Part shown: positions 1 through 8,469 of the stretch, piece after piece | Layout: each line of letters opens with the position of its first letter | How positions within the stretch are numbered: position 1 is the stretch's first letter | Source of the DNA: Gammaproteobacteria bacterium | GTDB taxonomy: Bacteria > Pseudomonadota > Gammaproteobacteria > HK1 | Direction of reading: 5' to 3' | Assembly: GCA_012103455.1 (NCBI GenBank) | Contig: WLWT01000003.1 | Coordinates: forward strand, 558,001-622,000 | Length of the DNA: 64,000 nucleotides | Notes under the pieces: model-generated | The model's database searches: none | Seen by the model: the letters and a program-made list of their open reading frames with translations, nothing else | Told to the model about the DNA's origin: nothing | Made by a program: the position numbers and the translations under genes

Positions 1-1
1 T

Positions 2-91
2 TGTGCCGAAGATCTGGCGCTCACTATTCATCCTCATCCTACTTTGAGTGAGCAGCTGGCCGAGGTGGCCCGGCGGCTTACCCGGACGTAG
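2..91 (+). CDS. lpd: Dihydrolipoyl dehydrogenase, C-terminal end (partial)
   Basis: The window opens inside this gene. The last 29 codons read CAEDLALTIHPHPTLSEQ and end ...RRLTRT before a TAG. This matches the C-terminal dimerisation domain of the E3 family, whose AEDLALTIHxHPTLSE stretch carries the catalytic His-Glu pair near the flavin of the partner subunit. E3 reoxidises dihydrolipoamide in 2-oxoacid dehydrogenase complexes or the glycine cleavage system; which complex it serves here cannot be seen. A related flavoprotein disulfide reductase is the alternative. Confidence 0.75.
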   Translation, partial: CAEDLALTIHPHPTLSEQLAEVARRLTRT

Positions 92-115
92 GATCGTTAC
101 GGGCATAGGACGGTT

Positions 116-652
116 ATGAAAACGGTTTTCATACCTTTAGTGGGCGTGGCCGGCTTGTTCGCTTTGCTATACCTGGGGCTCGGGTTGGATCCGCGCAAAG
201 TGCCTTCCGCGCTGCTGCACAAGCCGGCCCCGGCGTTCGACTTGCCGGTGCTCGGCGACAATACGGACCGGCGGGTTACCGACGCCGCCCTCAAGGGCCA
301 GGTGACACTGATGAACGTGTGGGCCAGTTGGTGTGTGTCGTGCCGTCACGAGCACCCCTTGCTGGTGGCGCTGGCCCGTAGCACTAACATCGACATCGTC
401 GGTCTCAACTACAAAGATGAGCCGGCGGACGCGCTGCGCTGGCTGGCGGCCCTGGGCGATCCATATCGTCTGAGCATGGTGGACAAAGAGGGCCGTGCGG
501 GCATCGACTGGGGGGTTTACGGTGTACCCGAGACCTTCGTGGTGGACGCCGAGGGTATTGTTCGCATGAAGCATATAGGACCGCTCACCGCGAGCAGTCT
601 CAAGGATAAAGTCTTGCCGCTGGTGCGCCGGCTGGAGGCAAGCGGCGGCTGA
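116..652 (+). CDS. ccmG: Thiol:disulfide interchange protein, CcmG/DsbE-like
   Basis: A 178-residue membrane-anchored thioredoxin-like protein. Residues 4-21 form one hydrophobic anchor, then comes a periplasmic thioredoxin fold with WASWCVSC (Cys73 and Cys76) and the cis-Pro turn GVPETFVVD. In the family it reduces apocytochrome c or its chaperone during cytochrome c maturation. The length is typical of CcmG (about 180 aa). The rest of the ccm operon is not next to it; dsbC follows by 80 bp, suggesting a small periplasmic redox unit. A TlpA-type reductase is the alternative name. Confidence 0.85.
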   Translation: MKTVFIPLVGVAGLFALLYLGLGLDPRKVPSALLHKPAPAFDLPVLGDNTDRRVTDAALKGQVTLMNVWASWCVSCRHEHPLLVALARSTNIDIVGLNYKDEPADALRWLAALGDPYRLSMVDKEGRAGIDWGVYGVPETFVVDAEGIVRMKHIGPLTASSLKDKVLPLVRRLEASGG

Positions 653-732
653 CTCGTGGCCGAGCGCCTATGGTGAACAATTAGTCGGGGTACCGGGTGC
701 CGCCTGAAAACACGGTGCTGAGGAGCATGACG

Positions 733-1524
733 ATGAACGGGTTTGAGCTGCGGGGGGCGAGGCTTGTCAGGACGGTAATTGCCAGGGCGATAATTACCAG
801 GGCGATGATTACCGGGGCGATGCTTGCTTTGGTTATGTCGATGATGATGGTGCTACCCGCGCGCGCGGAACACACCGAAGAGCTGGCCGCACAGGTCATG
901 CGGCTATTACCTAAAGTGACTGGCGCCGAGGCGGTGGCGTCGCCGATCGACGGGATCTACGAAATCCGCTTCCAGGGCGGCATTTTATACGCCACCCACG
1001 ATGGCCGTTATGTATTCGGCGGCCCGCTGCTGGATCTCGAAACCAAGCAGAACTTGACGGAGAACTTCCAACGCGAACAACGGGCCGAAATCCTGGCGGC
1101 CGCCGCCGAGAACACCATGATTATCTTCGAGCCCAAGGGGCCGGCCAAATTCACTATTACTACGTTTACGGACATCGATTGCGGTTATTGCCGCAAGATG
1201 CATGAAGAAATTAAGGCCATTACCGATGCCGGTATTCGCGTGCGCTATATGCTGTTTCCGCGCAGCGGCATCGGCTCGGATTCGCACCGCAAGGCGGTGG
1301 CCGTGTGGTGCGCTGACGATCGCAACGATGCCATCACGTACGCCAAGGCGGGCCATGATCCCGGTCACGAAACGTGCAGCAATCCCGTCGAAGCACACAT
1401 GAAATTGGCCCGTAAGCTGGGCCTTCGCGGTACCCCTTTCACCCTGACCGAAGAGGGTCATCCCATCAATGGCTATGTGCCCTCGCACAAACTGGTGCAA
1501 CAGTTGGCGGCTTTGAAAGGCTAA
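733..1524 (+). CDS. dsbC: Thiol:disulfide interchange protein DsbC
   Basis: A periplasmic disulfide isomerase of about 263 residues. It has an N-terminal signal segment ending near ARA, a DsbC dimerisation region containing GIYEIRFQGGILYATHDGRY, and a thioredoxin domain with CGYC (Cys150-Cys153) and the cis-Pro loop RGTPFTL. I chose ATG 733 because AGGAG at 721-725 lies 7 nt upstream; the upstream ATGs at 697 and 727 have no well-spaced site. The signal peptide holds a 15-bp tandem repeat that gives ARAIITRAMITGAM. The stop overlaps the next gene's ATG. Confidence 0.88.
   Translation: MNGFELRGARLVRTVIARAIITRAMITGAMLALVMSMMMVLPARAEHTEELAAQVMRLLPKVTGAEAVASPIDGIYEIRFQGGILYATHDGRYVFGGPLLDLETKQNLTENFQREQRAEILAAAAENTMIIFEPKGPAKFTITTFTDIDCGYCRKMHEEIKAITDAGIRVRYMLFPRSGIGSDSHRKAVAVWCADDRNDAITYAKAGHDPGHETCSNPVEAHMKLARKLGLRGTPFTLTEEGHPINGYVPSHKLVQQLAALKG
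770..829 (+). repeat. Degenerate 15-bp tandem repeat in the dsbC signal peptide
   Basis: About four diverged copies of a 15-bp unit (core GGCGATAATTACCAG, clearest at 785-814), all in frame, lengthening the hydrophobic segment of the signal peptide. Confidence 0.6.
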
Positions 1525-2771
1525 TGGCTGAACAGCTGTTGCAGGTGCTGCCGATCAATCCGACTGCGGCGCCTGAGGATGTCGGTCTGGATGCGGCCAG
1601 GTTGGCCCGCATCAGTGCATGGATGCGCGGTTATGTGGACGGCGGCAAATTGGCCGGGGCGCTGGTGCAGGTGGCGCGCCGCGACCAGGTGGTGTTCACC
1701 GATTGGTGTGGTGTGCAGGATATAGATACAGCGGTACCGATGACGCCGGACACCATTGTTCGTATCTATTCCATGACCAAGCCTATTACCACCGTCGCCG
1801 CTCTTATGCTCTACGAGGAGGGGCATTTTCAGTTGGACGCTCCGGTCTCGAAGTTTATTCCGGCCTTGGGCGGGCTGAGCGTGTTCGTGGCAGGGGACGC
1901 CAGCAATCCTACTTTGGTCGCTAGCGAACGGGATTTCACCGTTCGTGAGCTGATGAACCACACCAGTGGTCTCAGTTACGGCTTTATGGAGGCCACGCCT
2001 GTCGATGAGCTTTACCGGGAGCACAGCGTTGATTTCCAAACCGCAGATGTGCCGTTGGCGGCACTGGTGGCCAAGCTGGGCGAGTTGCCTTTGTTGGCGC
2101 AGCCAGGTACGCAATGGAACTACAGCGTCTCAACGGACGTGCTGGGACATCTGGTGGAGATATGGTCGGGGCGTGATCTAGCGTCGTTCTTGCAGGAGCG
2201 GATCTTCGCAAAGCTGGGTATGCACGATACCGGTTTTCATGTGCCGCAAGATAAAGTGGCCAGATTTGCTTCCAACTACCGGCGCCGCTCCAACGGTGAA
2301 TTAGGCCTGATCGACGCGGCAGCGCACTCGCGCTACCTGCAACCGGCTGTGACTTACTCCGGCGGCGGCGGCTTGGTGTCCACCGTAGCGGACTATATGC
2401 GCTTTGCCCGCTTGCTGGCGCGGCGCGGCGAGTTGGATGGGCAACGTGTGCTTTCGCGCAAGACCGTTGAACTCATGAGTTGCAATCATCTGCCGGGCGA
2501 TATGGCGGCCATGGGACAGCCCCGTTTTAGTGAATCGAGCTATGAGGGCATTGGATTCGGGCTGGGGGTGTCGGTGATGTTGGATCCGGCTCGTGCCCAA
2601 GTCGTTGGCAGCCCTGGAGAGTTCGCCTGGGGCGGCGCGGCCAGTACCGCTTTTTGGGTGGATCCTGTGGAAGAACAGATCGTGATACTGCTGACCCAGT
2701 TGATGCCGTCATCGCAATATCCCCTGCGCCGGGAGCTGCGGGTGCTGAGCTATCAGGCCATTGTTGATTGA
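1524..2771 (+). CDS. Serine hydrolase, beta-lactamase / esterase EstB family
   Basis: A 415-residue class C beta-lactamase-fold protein. The SxxK motif is SMTK (Ser83, Lys86), the second motif is YSV in WNYSVSTDVLG, and a Gly-rich GGGGLVST stretch follows around residue 275. The family hydrolyses esters or beta-lactams through the acylated Ser. No signal peptide is visible, so a cytoplasmic esterase role is more likely than antibiotic resistance. The start overlaps the dsbC stop by one base (TAATG), so it is probably translationally coupled. The TGA stop lies inside a 15-bp tandem repeat. Confidence 0.82.
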   Translation: MAEQLLQVLPINPTAAPEDVGLDAARLARISAWMRGYVDGGKLAGALVQVARRDQVVFTDWCGVQDIDTAVPMTPDTIVRIYSMTKPITTVAALMLYEEGHFQLDAPVSKFIPALGGLSVFVAGDASNPTLVASERDFTVRELMNHTSGLSYGFMEATPVDELYREHSVDFQTADVPLAALVAKLGELPLLAQPGTQWNYSVSTDVLGHLVEIWSGRDLASFLQERIFAKLGMHDTGFHVPQDKVARFASNYRRRSNGELGLIDAAAHSRYLQPAVTYSGGGGLVSTVADYMRFARLLARRGELDGQRVLSRKTVELMSCNHLPGDMAAMGQPRFSESSYEGIGFGLGVSVMLDPARAQVVGSPGEFAWGGAASTAFWVDPVEEQIVILLTQLMPSSQYPLRRELRVLSYQAIVD

Positions 2772-2805
2772 GCCCCTGTTGATTGAACCCTTCGTTGATT
2801 GAGGT
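2763..2805 (+). repeat. 15-bp tandem repeat across the serine hydrolase stop codon
   Basis: GTTGATTGAGCCCCT, GTTGATTGAACCCTT and a third partial GTTGATTGAG. The gene's TGA lies in the first copy; each copy carries another TGA. Confidence 0.75.
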
Positions 2806-2840
2806 TGCCATTTATCGAAGCCGGCGTTGACCGAAGAGGA

Positions 2841-3254
2841 CTACAGCGCCGCGGGCAGTAAGCCGTTAACCGTGCTAACCAGGGTTTTAGGATCCACCGG
2901 CTTGCAGAGATAGGCGCTGTTGCCCCAACTCAGCACATGTTCCTCCGAGACGCTCTCGCTGTATCCGGTGAAGAGGATGACGGGTAGGCCAGGCAACAAC
3001 ACACGGACCTGCTCTACCAACTCCACCCCTGACACGTCCGGCATGGTCTGATCCGTGATTAGGATGCTGGGCGCCGCACTATCTAAACGCTCACTGGCCA
3101 GGCGAAAGTGTTCCAAGGCGTTGCGGCTGTCCACGAAAATATCCACCTCGAAACCGTGTAGCTCTAATAGTCGGCCTACGAAACGAGCGATCGAAGATTC
3201 ATCGTCAACGACGACGATGCGCGCTTTAACTTCAATGTTTGCCGACGCGTTCAT
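2841..3254 (-). CDS. Single-domain response regulator (CheY-like receiver)
   Basis: A 137-residue receiver domain with no output domain. The acidic pair is VVDDE (Asp17, Asp18), the phospho-acceptor is Asp68 in ILITDQTMPD, the switch Thr is in LFTGYSE and the conserved Lys is in YLCKPVD. Such proteins relay phosphate from a histidine kinase by protein contact. No kinase is nearby, so the partner is unknown. It stands alone, convergent with the serine hydrolase. Confidence 0.85.
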   Translation of the reverse strand: MNASANIEVKARIVVVDDESSIARFVGRLLELHGFEVDIFVDSRNALEHFRLASERLDSAAPSILITDQTMPDVSGVELVEQVRVLLPGLPVILFTGYSESVSEEHVLSWGNSAYLCKPVDPKTLVSTVNGLLPAAL

Positions 3255-3406
3255 GGAGATGAAGGATCACAGTATGCTAGGCCCCGCCAGAGCTTAGCGT
3301 AATGGTAGCGGGCAAAACTTTGAACCCAGTCTAGGTTTTGGGTGTCGATGCCGGGGCTTGGTGTACCATCCACGCTTGTGTTGTCGATTCACCACGAGCA
3401 GATGAG

Positions 3407-4596
3407 ATGGGTCCACTGCACGGTACGAAAATCATCGAGCTGGCCGGTATCGGGCCGGCGCCCATGGCCGCGATGTTGCTAGCAGAACTGGGGGCCGAAG
3501 TGGTCCGTGTCGATCGGGTGGCCGATGCCGGATTGGGCATTGCGCTAGAGCCTAAATACCGATTGCTCAACTGTTCCCGGGCTCAACTGTTCCCGGGCTC
3601 AACTGTTCCCGGGCTCAACCGTTCCCGGCCATCTATTGCAGTCGATTTAAAGAGCCCCGAAGGGCGAGAACTTATCTTGGATTGGGTAGAGGGAGCCGAC
3701 GCACTCATTGAAGGTTTCAGGCCGGGTGTCACGGAGCGTTTGGGGCTGGGGCCGGAGCCCTGTGCGAAACGCAATCCTAGACTGGTCTATGGCCGGGTGA
3801 CTGGCTGGGGACAAGCGGGCGCCCTATCCCAAGCCGCTGGCCATGCTCTTATACTACATCGCTTTAACCGGCGCTCTGGCGGCCATTGGCAGGGCCACCG
3901 CTTAATTTAGTCGGTGATTGTGGCGGCGGCGCCCTATATCTGGCATTGGGCGTGGTCGCGGCTATGTTCGAGGCTAAACGCTCCGGGCAAGGACAGACGG
4001 TGGATGCTGCGATGATAGACGGCGCCGCTTCGTTGATGACGGCGGCCTATGGCTTGTGGGGCTCTGGCGCCGCGGCTAATCCGCGTGGTTACAACATCTT
4101 GGATAGCGGCGCCCATTTCTACGAGGTCTACGAAACCAGCGATGGCAAATACATATCCCTCGCGCCCATTGAGGAGAAGTTCTACGCGCAATTGCTGCAA
4201 CGGTTAGGGGTGAGCGCGGACCAACTTCCGCACAGCCGCGGCGATGCCGGGGCGTGGCCGCTGCTTAAGGAGCAGTTGGCTGCTCTCATCGGCCGCAAAA
4301 CCCGGGCGCAGTGGTGTGAGATTTTGGAGGCGAGTGACGTGTGCTTTGCGCCGGTGTTGGAACTGGCCGAGGTGCACGCGCACCGGCACAACGCTGAGCG
4401 TGAGACCTTCGTCAACCGCGGCGGAGTGATTCAGCCGAATGCGGCGCCCCGCTTTAGCCGCACCCCCTCGGCCATTCGGCGGGCACCGGCGGCGGTGGGG
4501 GAAAACACCCGTGAGGTGCTGGCGGCTTGGGGGCTCGATGAGTCACGGTTCGATGCTTTGTTCGCCGCCAAGGTAGTGCCAGGGCGGTATTCGTAA
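3407..4596 (+). pseudogene. CoA-transferase family III (CaiB/alpha-methylacyl-CoA racemase type), frameshifted
   Basis: The family-III N-terminus reads [20 protein letters not shown] from ATG 3407. The frame is good through [12 protein letters not shown], then shifts near 3850; the middle piece [13 protein letters not shown] is in a second frame, and from about 3895 the rest ([20 protein letters not shown] to the stop) is in a third. Family members move CoA between acids or racemise 2-methylacyl-CoA esters. Sixteen extra residues come from a 16-bp tandem repeat at 3566-3629, which keeps frame because three extra copies add 48 bp. Probably non-functional unless the two shifts are sequencing errors. 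Confidence 0.85.
3566..3629 (+). repeat. 16-bp tandem repeat, four copies
   Basis: Unit CTCAACTGTTCCCGGG, three identical copies and a fourth with two changes. It sits inside the CoA-transferase gene, where the family continues directly from LLN to [11 protein letters not shown]. Confidence 0.9.
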
Positions 4597-4830
4597 TTGC
4601 CGAACATGAAGCGCTCTATCCCGGTAGCCCGCTCTGCACCTATGGTGGCCAGCCAGACGCCGAATACGCCGCCCATTAAATTGCGCACCGCGCCGCCCGA
4701 GCTGATGCTGGCGAGCATGCTCAGGCCGAATAACGTCAGCGCGAAATACTCCGGTGGCCGGAACTCATAGGCTACACGGGCCAGCAACGGCGCGGCGATG
4801 CACGGGACTAAAACAGAGAAGATGCTGCTG
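4590..4830 (-). pseudogene. TctA-type tricarboxylate transporter fragment
   Basis: The reverse strand encodes an internal piece resembling the large membrane subunit of the tripartite tricarboxylate transporter: PPEYFALTLFGLSMLASISS, then GGVFGVWLATIGAERATGIE and RFMFGNYE. It covers roughly 75 of about 500 residues, with neither end of the gene present, and its 3' side runs into the end of the CoA-transferase gene. A relic with no expected function. Confidence 0.55.
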
Positions 4831-4951
4831 ATGAGCCACTCAAGGTACTTGGCGGACTTCGGCACGGGCGCTACGAGGAGCACTCATGCCAGTAGCCACA
4901 GACACCTCTGTTTTGCTACTTCTGTTTCATCCCGATGCCAACCCTCCTATA

Positions 4952-5092
4952 GGGTGCCGCTAACAATAATCATTGTTTCGTGAGTGCAAGGAAGCACCGC
5001 GCGCACAACCGCAGTGTATAGGTGATACCTGAGGATTGGAGCACGGAGCTGACGCTGCAATCGCGGAAAAAGTGCATTTGTTAGAGGTGCCC
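4952..5092 (-). mobile_element. Miniature inverted-repeat element, type 1, copy A
   Basis: A 141-bp element without coding capacity. Left end GGGTGCCGCTAACA, right end TTAGAGGTGCCC, flanked on both sides by TATA (4948-4951 and 5093-5096). It shares its internal sequence with copies at 7416, 29552, 40785, 49039 and 61296. It sits in codon 22/23 of the PIN gene. Confidence 0.9.
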
Positions 5093-5414
5093 TATAGTCC
5101 CAGCAACCGGTGCGCCCTTAGAGCGCTCGCAGGAGCGTGTCTGGTATTTAATCGATACCCTTGAACAAGAGCGCAAACGAGTGCTCGTTCCTACGCCCGC
5201 TCTGAGCGAATTGCTCATTCTTGCCGGCGCAGCAGGCCCTGAGCTGCTAGGGCAGATAACGGGAAGCCACCGGTTTGAGAGCGCTGCATTCGACATCAAG
5301 GCATCGATCGAGTTGGCCGCCATGACCCGAGAGGCTATGGATTCGGATGGCCAGCGCGGCGGCGTTGAAGCCCCGTGGGCAAAGATCAAGTTCGACCGGC
5401 AGATTATCGCTATT

Positions 5415-5558
5415 GGGGACCTCTAAAAACCTACTGCACGACGCTATGGCTGCGTTGCGCGGTGTTCGCAATCCTCATGTATTACCACCCATACGCTGCG
5501 GTTCCTGCGCTCCGTGCGCCTTGCCCTAAGGCCGCTCGCTACGGTTTTAGAGGTCCCC
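5415..5558 (+). mobile_element. Miniature inverted-repeat element, type 2, first copy
   Basis: A 144-bp element with perfect 14-base inverted ends (GGGGACCTCTAAAA), flanked by TATT and TACT. Its middle (AATCCTCATGTATTACC and the ATACGCTGCGGTT stretch) resembles type 1, so the two types are related. It interrupts the PIN gene near its 3' end. Confidence 0.85.
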
Positions 5559-5788
5559 TACTGCTAAATCAAGAAATGCGCACGTGATTTATACAGATGA
5601 CGGCGACTTAGCGAAATTTGCAGAAAAGGCTGGCAGCTGCGCGATTGGAGCCATTGATCTACCGCTACCTCCACTCGGCCCACAAGCTGAATTGGATCTT
5701 TAGAATCGGAATTTACTCATGAATACTCATGAAGCCGAAGATGAAAAACGCCAAACCCAGACTTGTTCTCCTCGATATGCAAGCCTTT

Positions 5789-7354
5789 TTAAGGCCGCAT
5801 AGGAAAATACGTAGTTCCGGACAACATCGCCAACTTCGGCTGAATCCAATCCACCCACTCACACAACATAGGCCGTGTCTCGCGCGGATCTATGAGGTCG
5901 TGTACGGAGAACGATTCCGCCGCTGGATACGGCTTGCGCGATTGCATGAGCTGGTCTTCAAGCCCCGCTCGCATAGCACTCGGATCTTCCGCCGCCTCCA
6001 ACTGGCGCCTATAGGCAACGGCCACGCCTCCCTCCACCGGCAAAGCCCCGGATTGCGCCGAAGGCCAAGTCAACCGGTAAGTATCCGGACCATAGTGAGC
6101 CGCCGAGGCGACACCAAAGTTCTTGTGGATTTGCACAGTAGCCCAAGGTGTAGCGGCCTGCGACGCGGCCGCCACGGCCGCCATGCCATAGCGGAGCGTG
6201 CCATCCGCCTCGGCATCCGGTCCAATCATAAAACCCGGTTCATCGATAAAATTAACCAAGGGCAGATGGAAGGTATCGCAAAGCTCGATAATACGGCGCA
6301 TCTTTTGCGCCGCTTGCGCCGTCATGGCGCCGGCGACAAAGCGGCAATCATTGGCGGAAATGCCAACGCTCTGCCCATTGATGCGGGCCAGTCCGATAAC
6401 CAAACTTTTGCCATAACCACTCGCTAGCGCAAAGAACGAACCCACATCGACCACGGCAGCTATGATCTTGCGCACATCAAAGGCTTGACGCCGGTTGCGC
6501 GGCACTATGCTGAGTAGTTCTTCTTCGCACCGGTCTACCGGATCACCGGTGCTGATACGTTCGGCGTGCTCCCAAACGTTAGTGGGCAGATAAGACAAAA
6601 AACGCCGCATGCGAGCAAACGCGTCGTATTCATCCGCGGCCACCTGATCCACCAACCCGCTGCGCCGATGCACTTTGGCACCGCCCAGCTCATCTTTGCC
6701 GAGCGTAACACCCAACGCCCGTTCCACCAGCGCCGGCCCGCCGATCATGATCTGCGATGTTGCTTGGGTCATGACCGTAAAGTGCGATGCGGCCAAACGC
6801 CCCGCCGGAAATCCGGCCACCGGCCCAAGCGCCGCGGACACCACCGGCACCACACCCAGGGCATCGGCGATGACACGAAAGCGGTGCGGATCGTAGAGGG
6901 GAGCGCCCACCGTACGCGGCGCTCGCGGATCCGCATTCCCAGCCGGCACACTGCCGCCGCCCCCTTCCAAGAACCGCACCAGCGGTACTTTGAAATTAAC
7001 CGCTAGATGCTCGGCATACACACTCTTACGCAGACCGGCCGCATTAGGCGACCCGCCTTTCAACGTGAAATCTTCCCCGCCGATAGCCACCCGCCGGCCA
7101 TTCACGGCACCGAGCCCTATGACGTAGTTCGCGGGCGTAAACGATTCGACGTCCTCCAGCGACGCCGACAAATAAGCCGCGCCCGCCATACGTCCATGCT
7201 CACGAAACGAACCATCATCGACAAACGCATCAATACGCTCGCGCACCGTCAACTTACCGTAGTTGTGCTGCCGGCTGATGCCCGCCTCACCGCCTTGCGC
7301 CCGCGCCAGCTCGCGGCGCTTGGTGATCTGTTCGACTTCTTTTTCCCAACTCAT
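5789..7354 (-). CDS. Acyl-CoA carboxylase, carboxyltransferase (beta) subunit
   Basis: A 521-residue biotin-dependent carboxyltransferase (PccB/MccB type). The N-terminal half has YGKLTVRERIDAFVDDGSFR and the oxyanion stretch FLEGGGGSV. The C-terminal half has the second crotonase-like core with NFIDEPGFMIGPDAE and KNFGVASAAHYGP. It transfers carboxyl from carboxybiotin to an acyl-CoA (propionyl-, methylcrotonyl- or similar). Length is normal and the gene looks intact. GGAGG lies 7 nt before the ATG. The biotin carboxylase subunit is not in this window. Confidence 0.88.
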   Translation of the reverse strand: MSWEKEVEQITKRRELARAQGGEAGISRQHNYGKLTVRERIDAFVDDGSFREHGRMAGAAYLSASLEDVESFTPANYVIGLGAVNGRRVAIGGEDFTLKGGSPNAAGLRKSVYAEHLAVNFKVPLVRFLEGGGGSVPAGNADPRAPRTVGAPLYDPHRFRVIADALGVVPVVSAALGPVAGFPAGRLAASHFTVMTQATSQIMIGGPALVERALGVTLGKDELGGAKVHRRSGLVDQVAADEYDAFARMRRFLSYLPTNVWEHAERISTGDPVDRCEEELLSIVPRNRRQAFDVRKIIAAVVDVGSFFALASGYGKSLVIGLARINGQSVGISANDCRFVAGAMTAQAAQKMRRIIELCDTFHLPLVNFIDEPGFMIGPDAEADGTLRYGMAAVAAASQAATPWATVQIHKNFGVASAAHYGPDTYRLTWPSAQSGALPVEGGVAVAYRRQLEAAEDPSAMRAGLEDQLMQSRKPYPAAESFSVHDLIDPRETRPMLCEWVDWIQPKLAMLSGTTYFPMRP

Positions 7355-7415
7355 GGGTATGCCTCCAGCCGGCCGCGCTACTGATGCGGTGCTGATACAG
7401 CCCGCGTAGACAGTT

Positions 7416-7554
7416 GGGCACCGCTAACAATGCACTTTTCCGCGATTGCGGCGTCAGCGCCGTGCTCGAATCCTCAGGTATCACCTATACCCTGCGGTTC
7501 TGCGCGCGGGGCTTCCTTGCACTCACGAAACAATGACTATTGTTAGCGGCGCCC
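7416..7554 (+). mobile_element. Miniature inverted-repeat element, type 1, copy B
   Basis: 139 bp, ends GGGCACCGCTAACA and TTAGCGGCGCCC, with AGTT duplicated on both sides (7412-7415 and 7555-7558). It lies just upstream of the carboxyltransferase gene. Confidence 0.9.
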
Positions 7555-7746
7555 AGTTGGACGAATTCGGACAATCCGCCAAACGCTGGCGGTTACGCTT
7601 GGCGCAGTCCTTTGGCACCCATGCGCCATCGGTCATGATGCCCAATGTTGTACCCTCGTCGAATTCGCCCTAGAAGATAACGCCCTAGAAGATAACAAAC
7701 CTCAGCACCGCCATAGCAATTCCGCCAAAGTAATGAGGACCTTCAA
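7555..7746 (+). other. Intergenic stretch with a 15-bp duplication
   Basis: No recognisable gene. The reverse strand stays open across the site if element B is removed (a stretch with TLGIMTDGAWVPKDC), but I do not recognise it. GCCCTAGAAGATAAC is duplicated at 7667-7696. The monooxygenase gene starts at its right edge. Confidence 0.5.
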
Positions 7747-8469
7747 ATGAAGCTCGGCTTATTCCTCACTCCCCAATGGCCCCGAGGCGCGGACTTGAGC
7801 AAGGTCACGGACGGCCTGCTCGAGCAAGCGCGGGTGGCGCGGGCCAACGGCTTCTCCTCGGTACTGGTGGGCCAGCACATGGTCACTGGGCCGCGGATGC
7901 AACTGGTGCCGCTGATGGCACGCTTGCTGCCCGCAATCGAAGGCATGCGGATCGGGGCGGGGGTCATGCTCATTCCAATGTTGAGCCCGGTGCTCATCGC
8001 CGAGGAAGGCGCCACCCTCGATTGGATGTCGCACGGCCATTACGTACTGGCCGGTGGCCTCGGTTACCGCCCCGAGGCATTCGAGGCCATGGGCACCCGC
8101 AAAGCCCACCGGGCCAAGCGTATGGAAGAAGCGCTAGAGGTGATCAAGCGTCTTTGGACCGAGGAGCGGGTGAGCTACCATGGCCGCCACTATCACCTGT
8201 CCAACGTGGCACCTGTCCAACGTGGCACCTGTCCAACGTGGGCGCTAGCGTGCGGCCCAAGCAAAAACCCAGACCCCCCGTTTGGCTGGGCGGCGACGTG
8301 GAGCCGGCCATTCGCCGGGCGGGCCGCTTGGCGGATGCTTGGTTGGGCTCACCGACCTGCGATTTCACCCAGCTAGCAGCGCGGATGGAGTGGTTCAAGG
8401 AAGCGTACCGCGCATCTGGCCGCGGCGAGCCGGGCCCCTGCCCGGTTATCCGCGAGTGTTTCGTGGGCC
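7747..8469 (+). pseudogene. LLM-class flavin-dependent monooxygenase, frameshifted and truncated
   Basis: Starts MKLGLFLTPQWPRGADLSKV and follows the luciferase-like TIM-barrel family (VTGPRMQLVPLMARLLPAIE, GAGVMLIPMLSPV, HYVLAGGLGYRPEAFEAMG). At 8194-8241 a 16-bp unit is present three times; the 32 extra bases shift frame right after YHLSNV. The family sequence resumes in another frame as VRPKQKPRPPVWLGGDVEP and runs to about ECFVG, where it stops abruptly and a different gene begins. About 240 of roughly 350 residues remain. Members oxidise small substrates with FMNH2 or F420H2. Confidence 0.85.
8194..8241 (+). repeat. 16-bp tandem triplication causing a frameshift
   Basis: Three perfect copies of CACCTGTCCAACGTGG. 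A single copy restores the monooxygenase frame (YHLSNVGASVRPKQ). Confidence 0.92.

Larger units (their letters stand above)
4886..5703 (+). pseudogene. PIN-domain (VapC-like) nuclease gene interrupted by two miniature elements
   Basis: Three exon-like blocks join in frame once the insertions are removed: 4886-4951 (MPVATDTSVLLLLFHPDANP...), 5097-5414 (...VPATGAPLERSQERVWYLID... to DRQIIAI) and 5563-5703 (AKSRNAHVIYTDDGDLAKF... to AELDL and TAG). The restored protein of about 174 residues looks like a complete PIN domain, with acidic positions in ATDTS, ALSELL and YTDDGD. PIN toxins cleave RNA. The gaps are a 141-bp element flanked by TATA and a 144-bp element flanked by TATT/TACT. GAGGAG precedes ATG 4886, and a short open stretch ending in TAG overlaps the ATG, perhaps the end of an antitoxin gene. 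Confidence 0.85.

Noticed and set aside
4952-5092. Reading the repeated 140-bp element as a riboswitch or structured RNA
   Set aside because: Inverted ends with 4-bp target duplications and insertion inside genes in both orientations fit a mobile element, not a cis-regulatory RNA.
5729-6427. A + strand frame of 232 codons opposite the carboxyltransferase
   Set aside because: A shadow of the clearly coding reverse strand; Arg/His-rich with no motif. The same applies to other long antisense frames, such as 10705-11439 and 25681-26133.
7446-7673. Open frames inside the type 1 elements (for example starting MRRQRRARILRYHLYP) as conserved small proteins
   Set aside because: The frame recurs only because the DNA repeats; it has no SD, and the protein ends vary with the insertion site.
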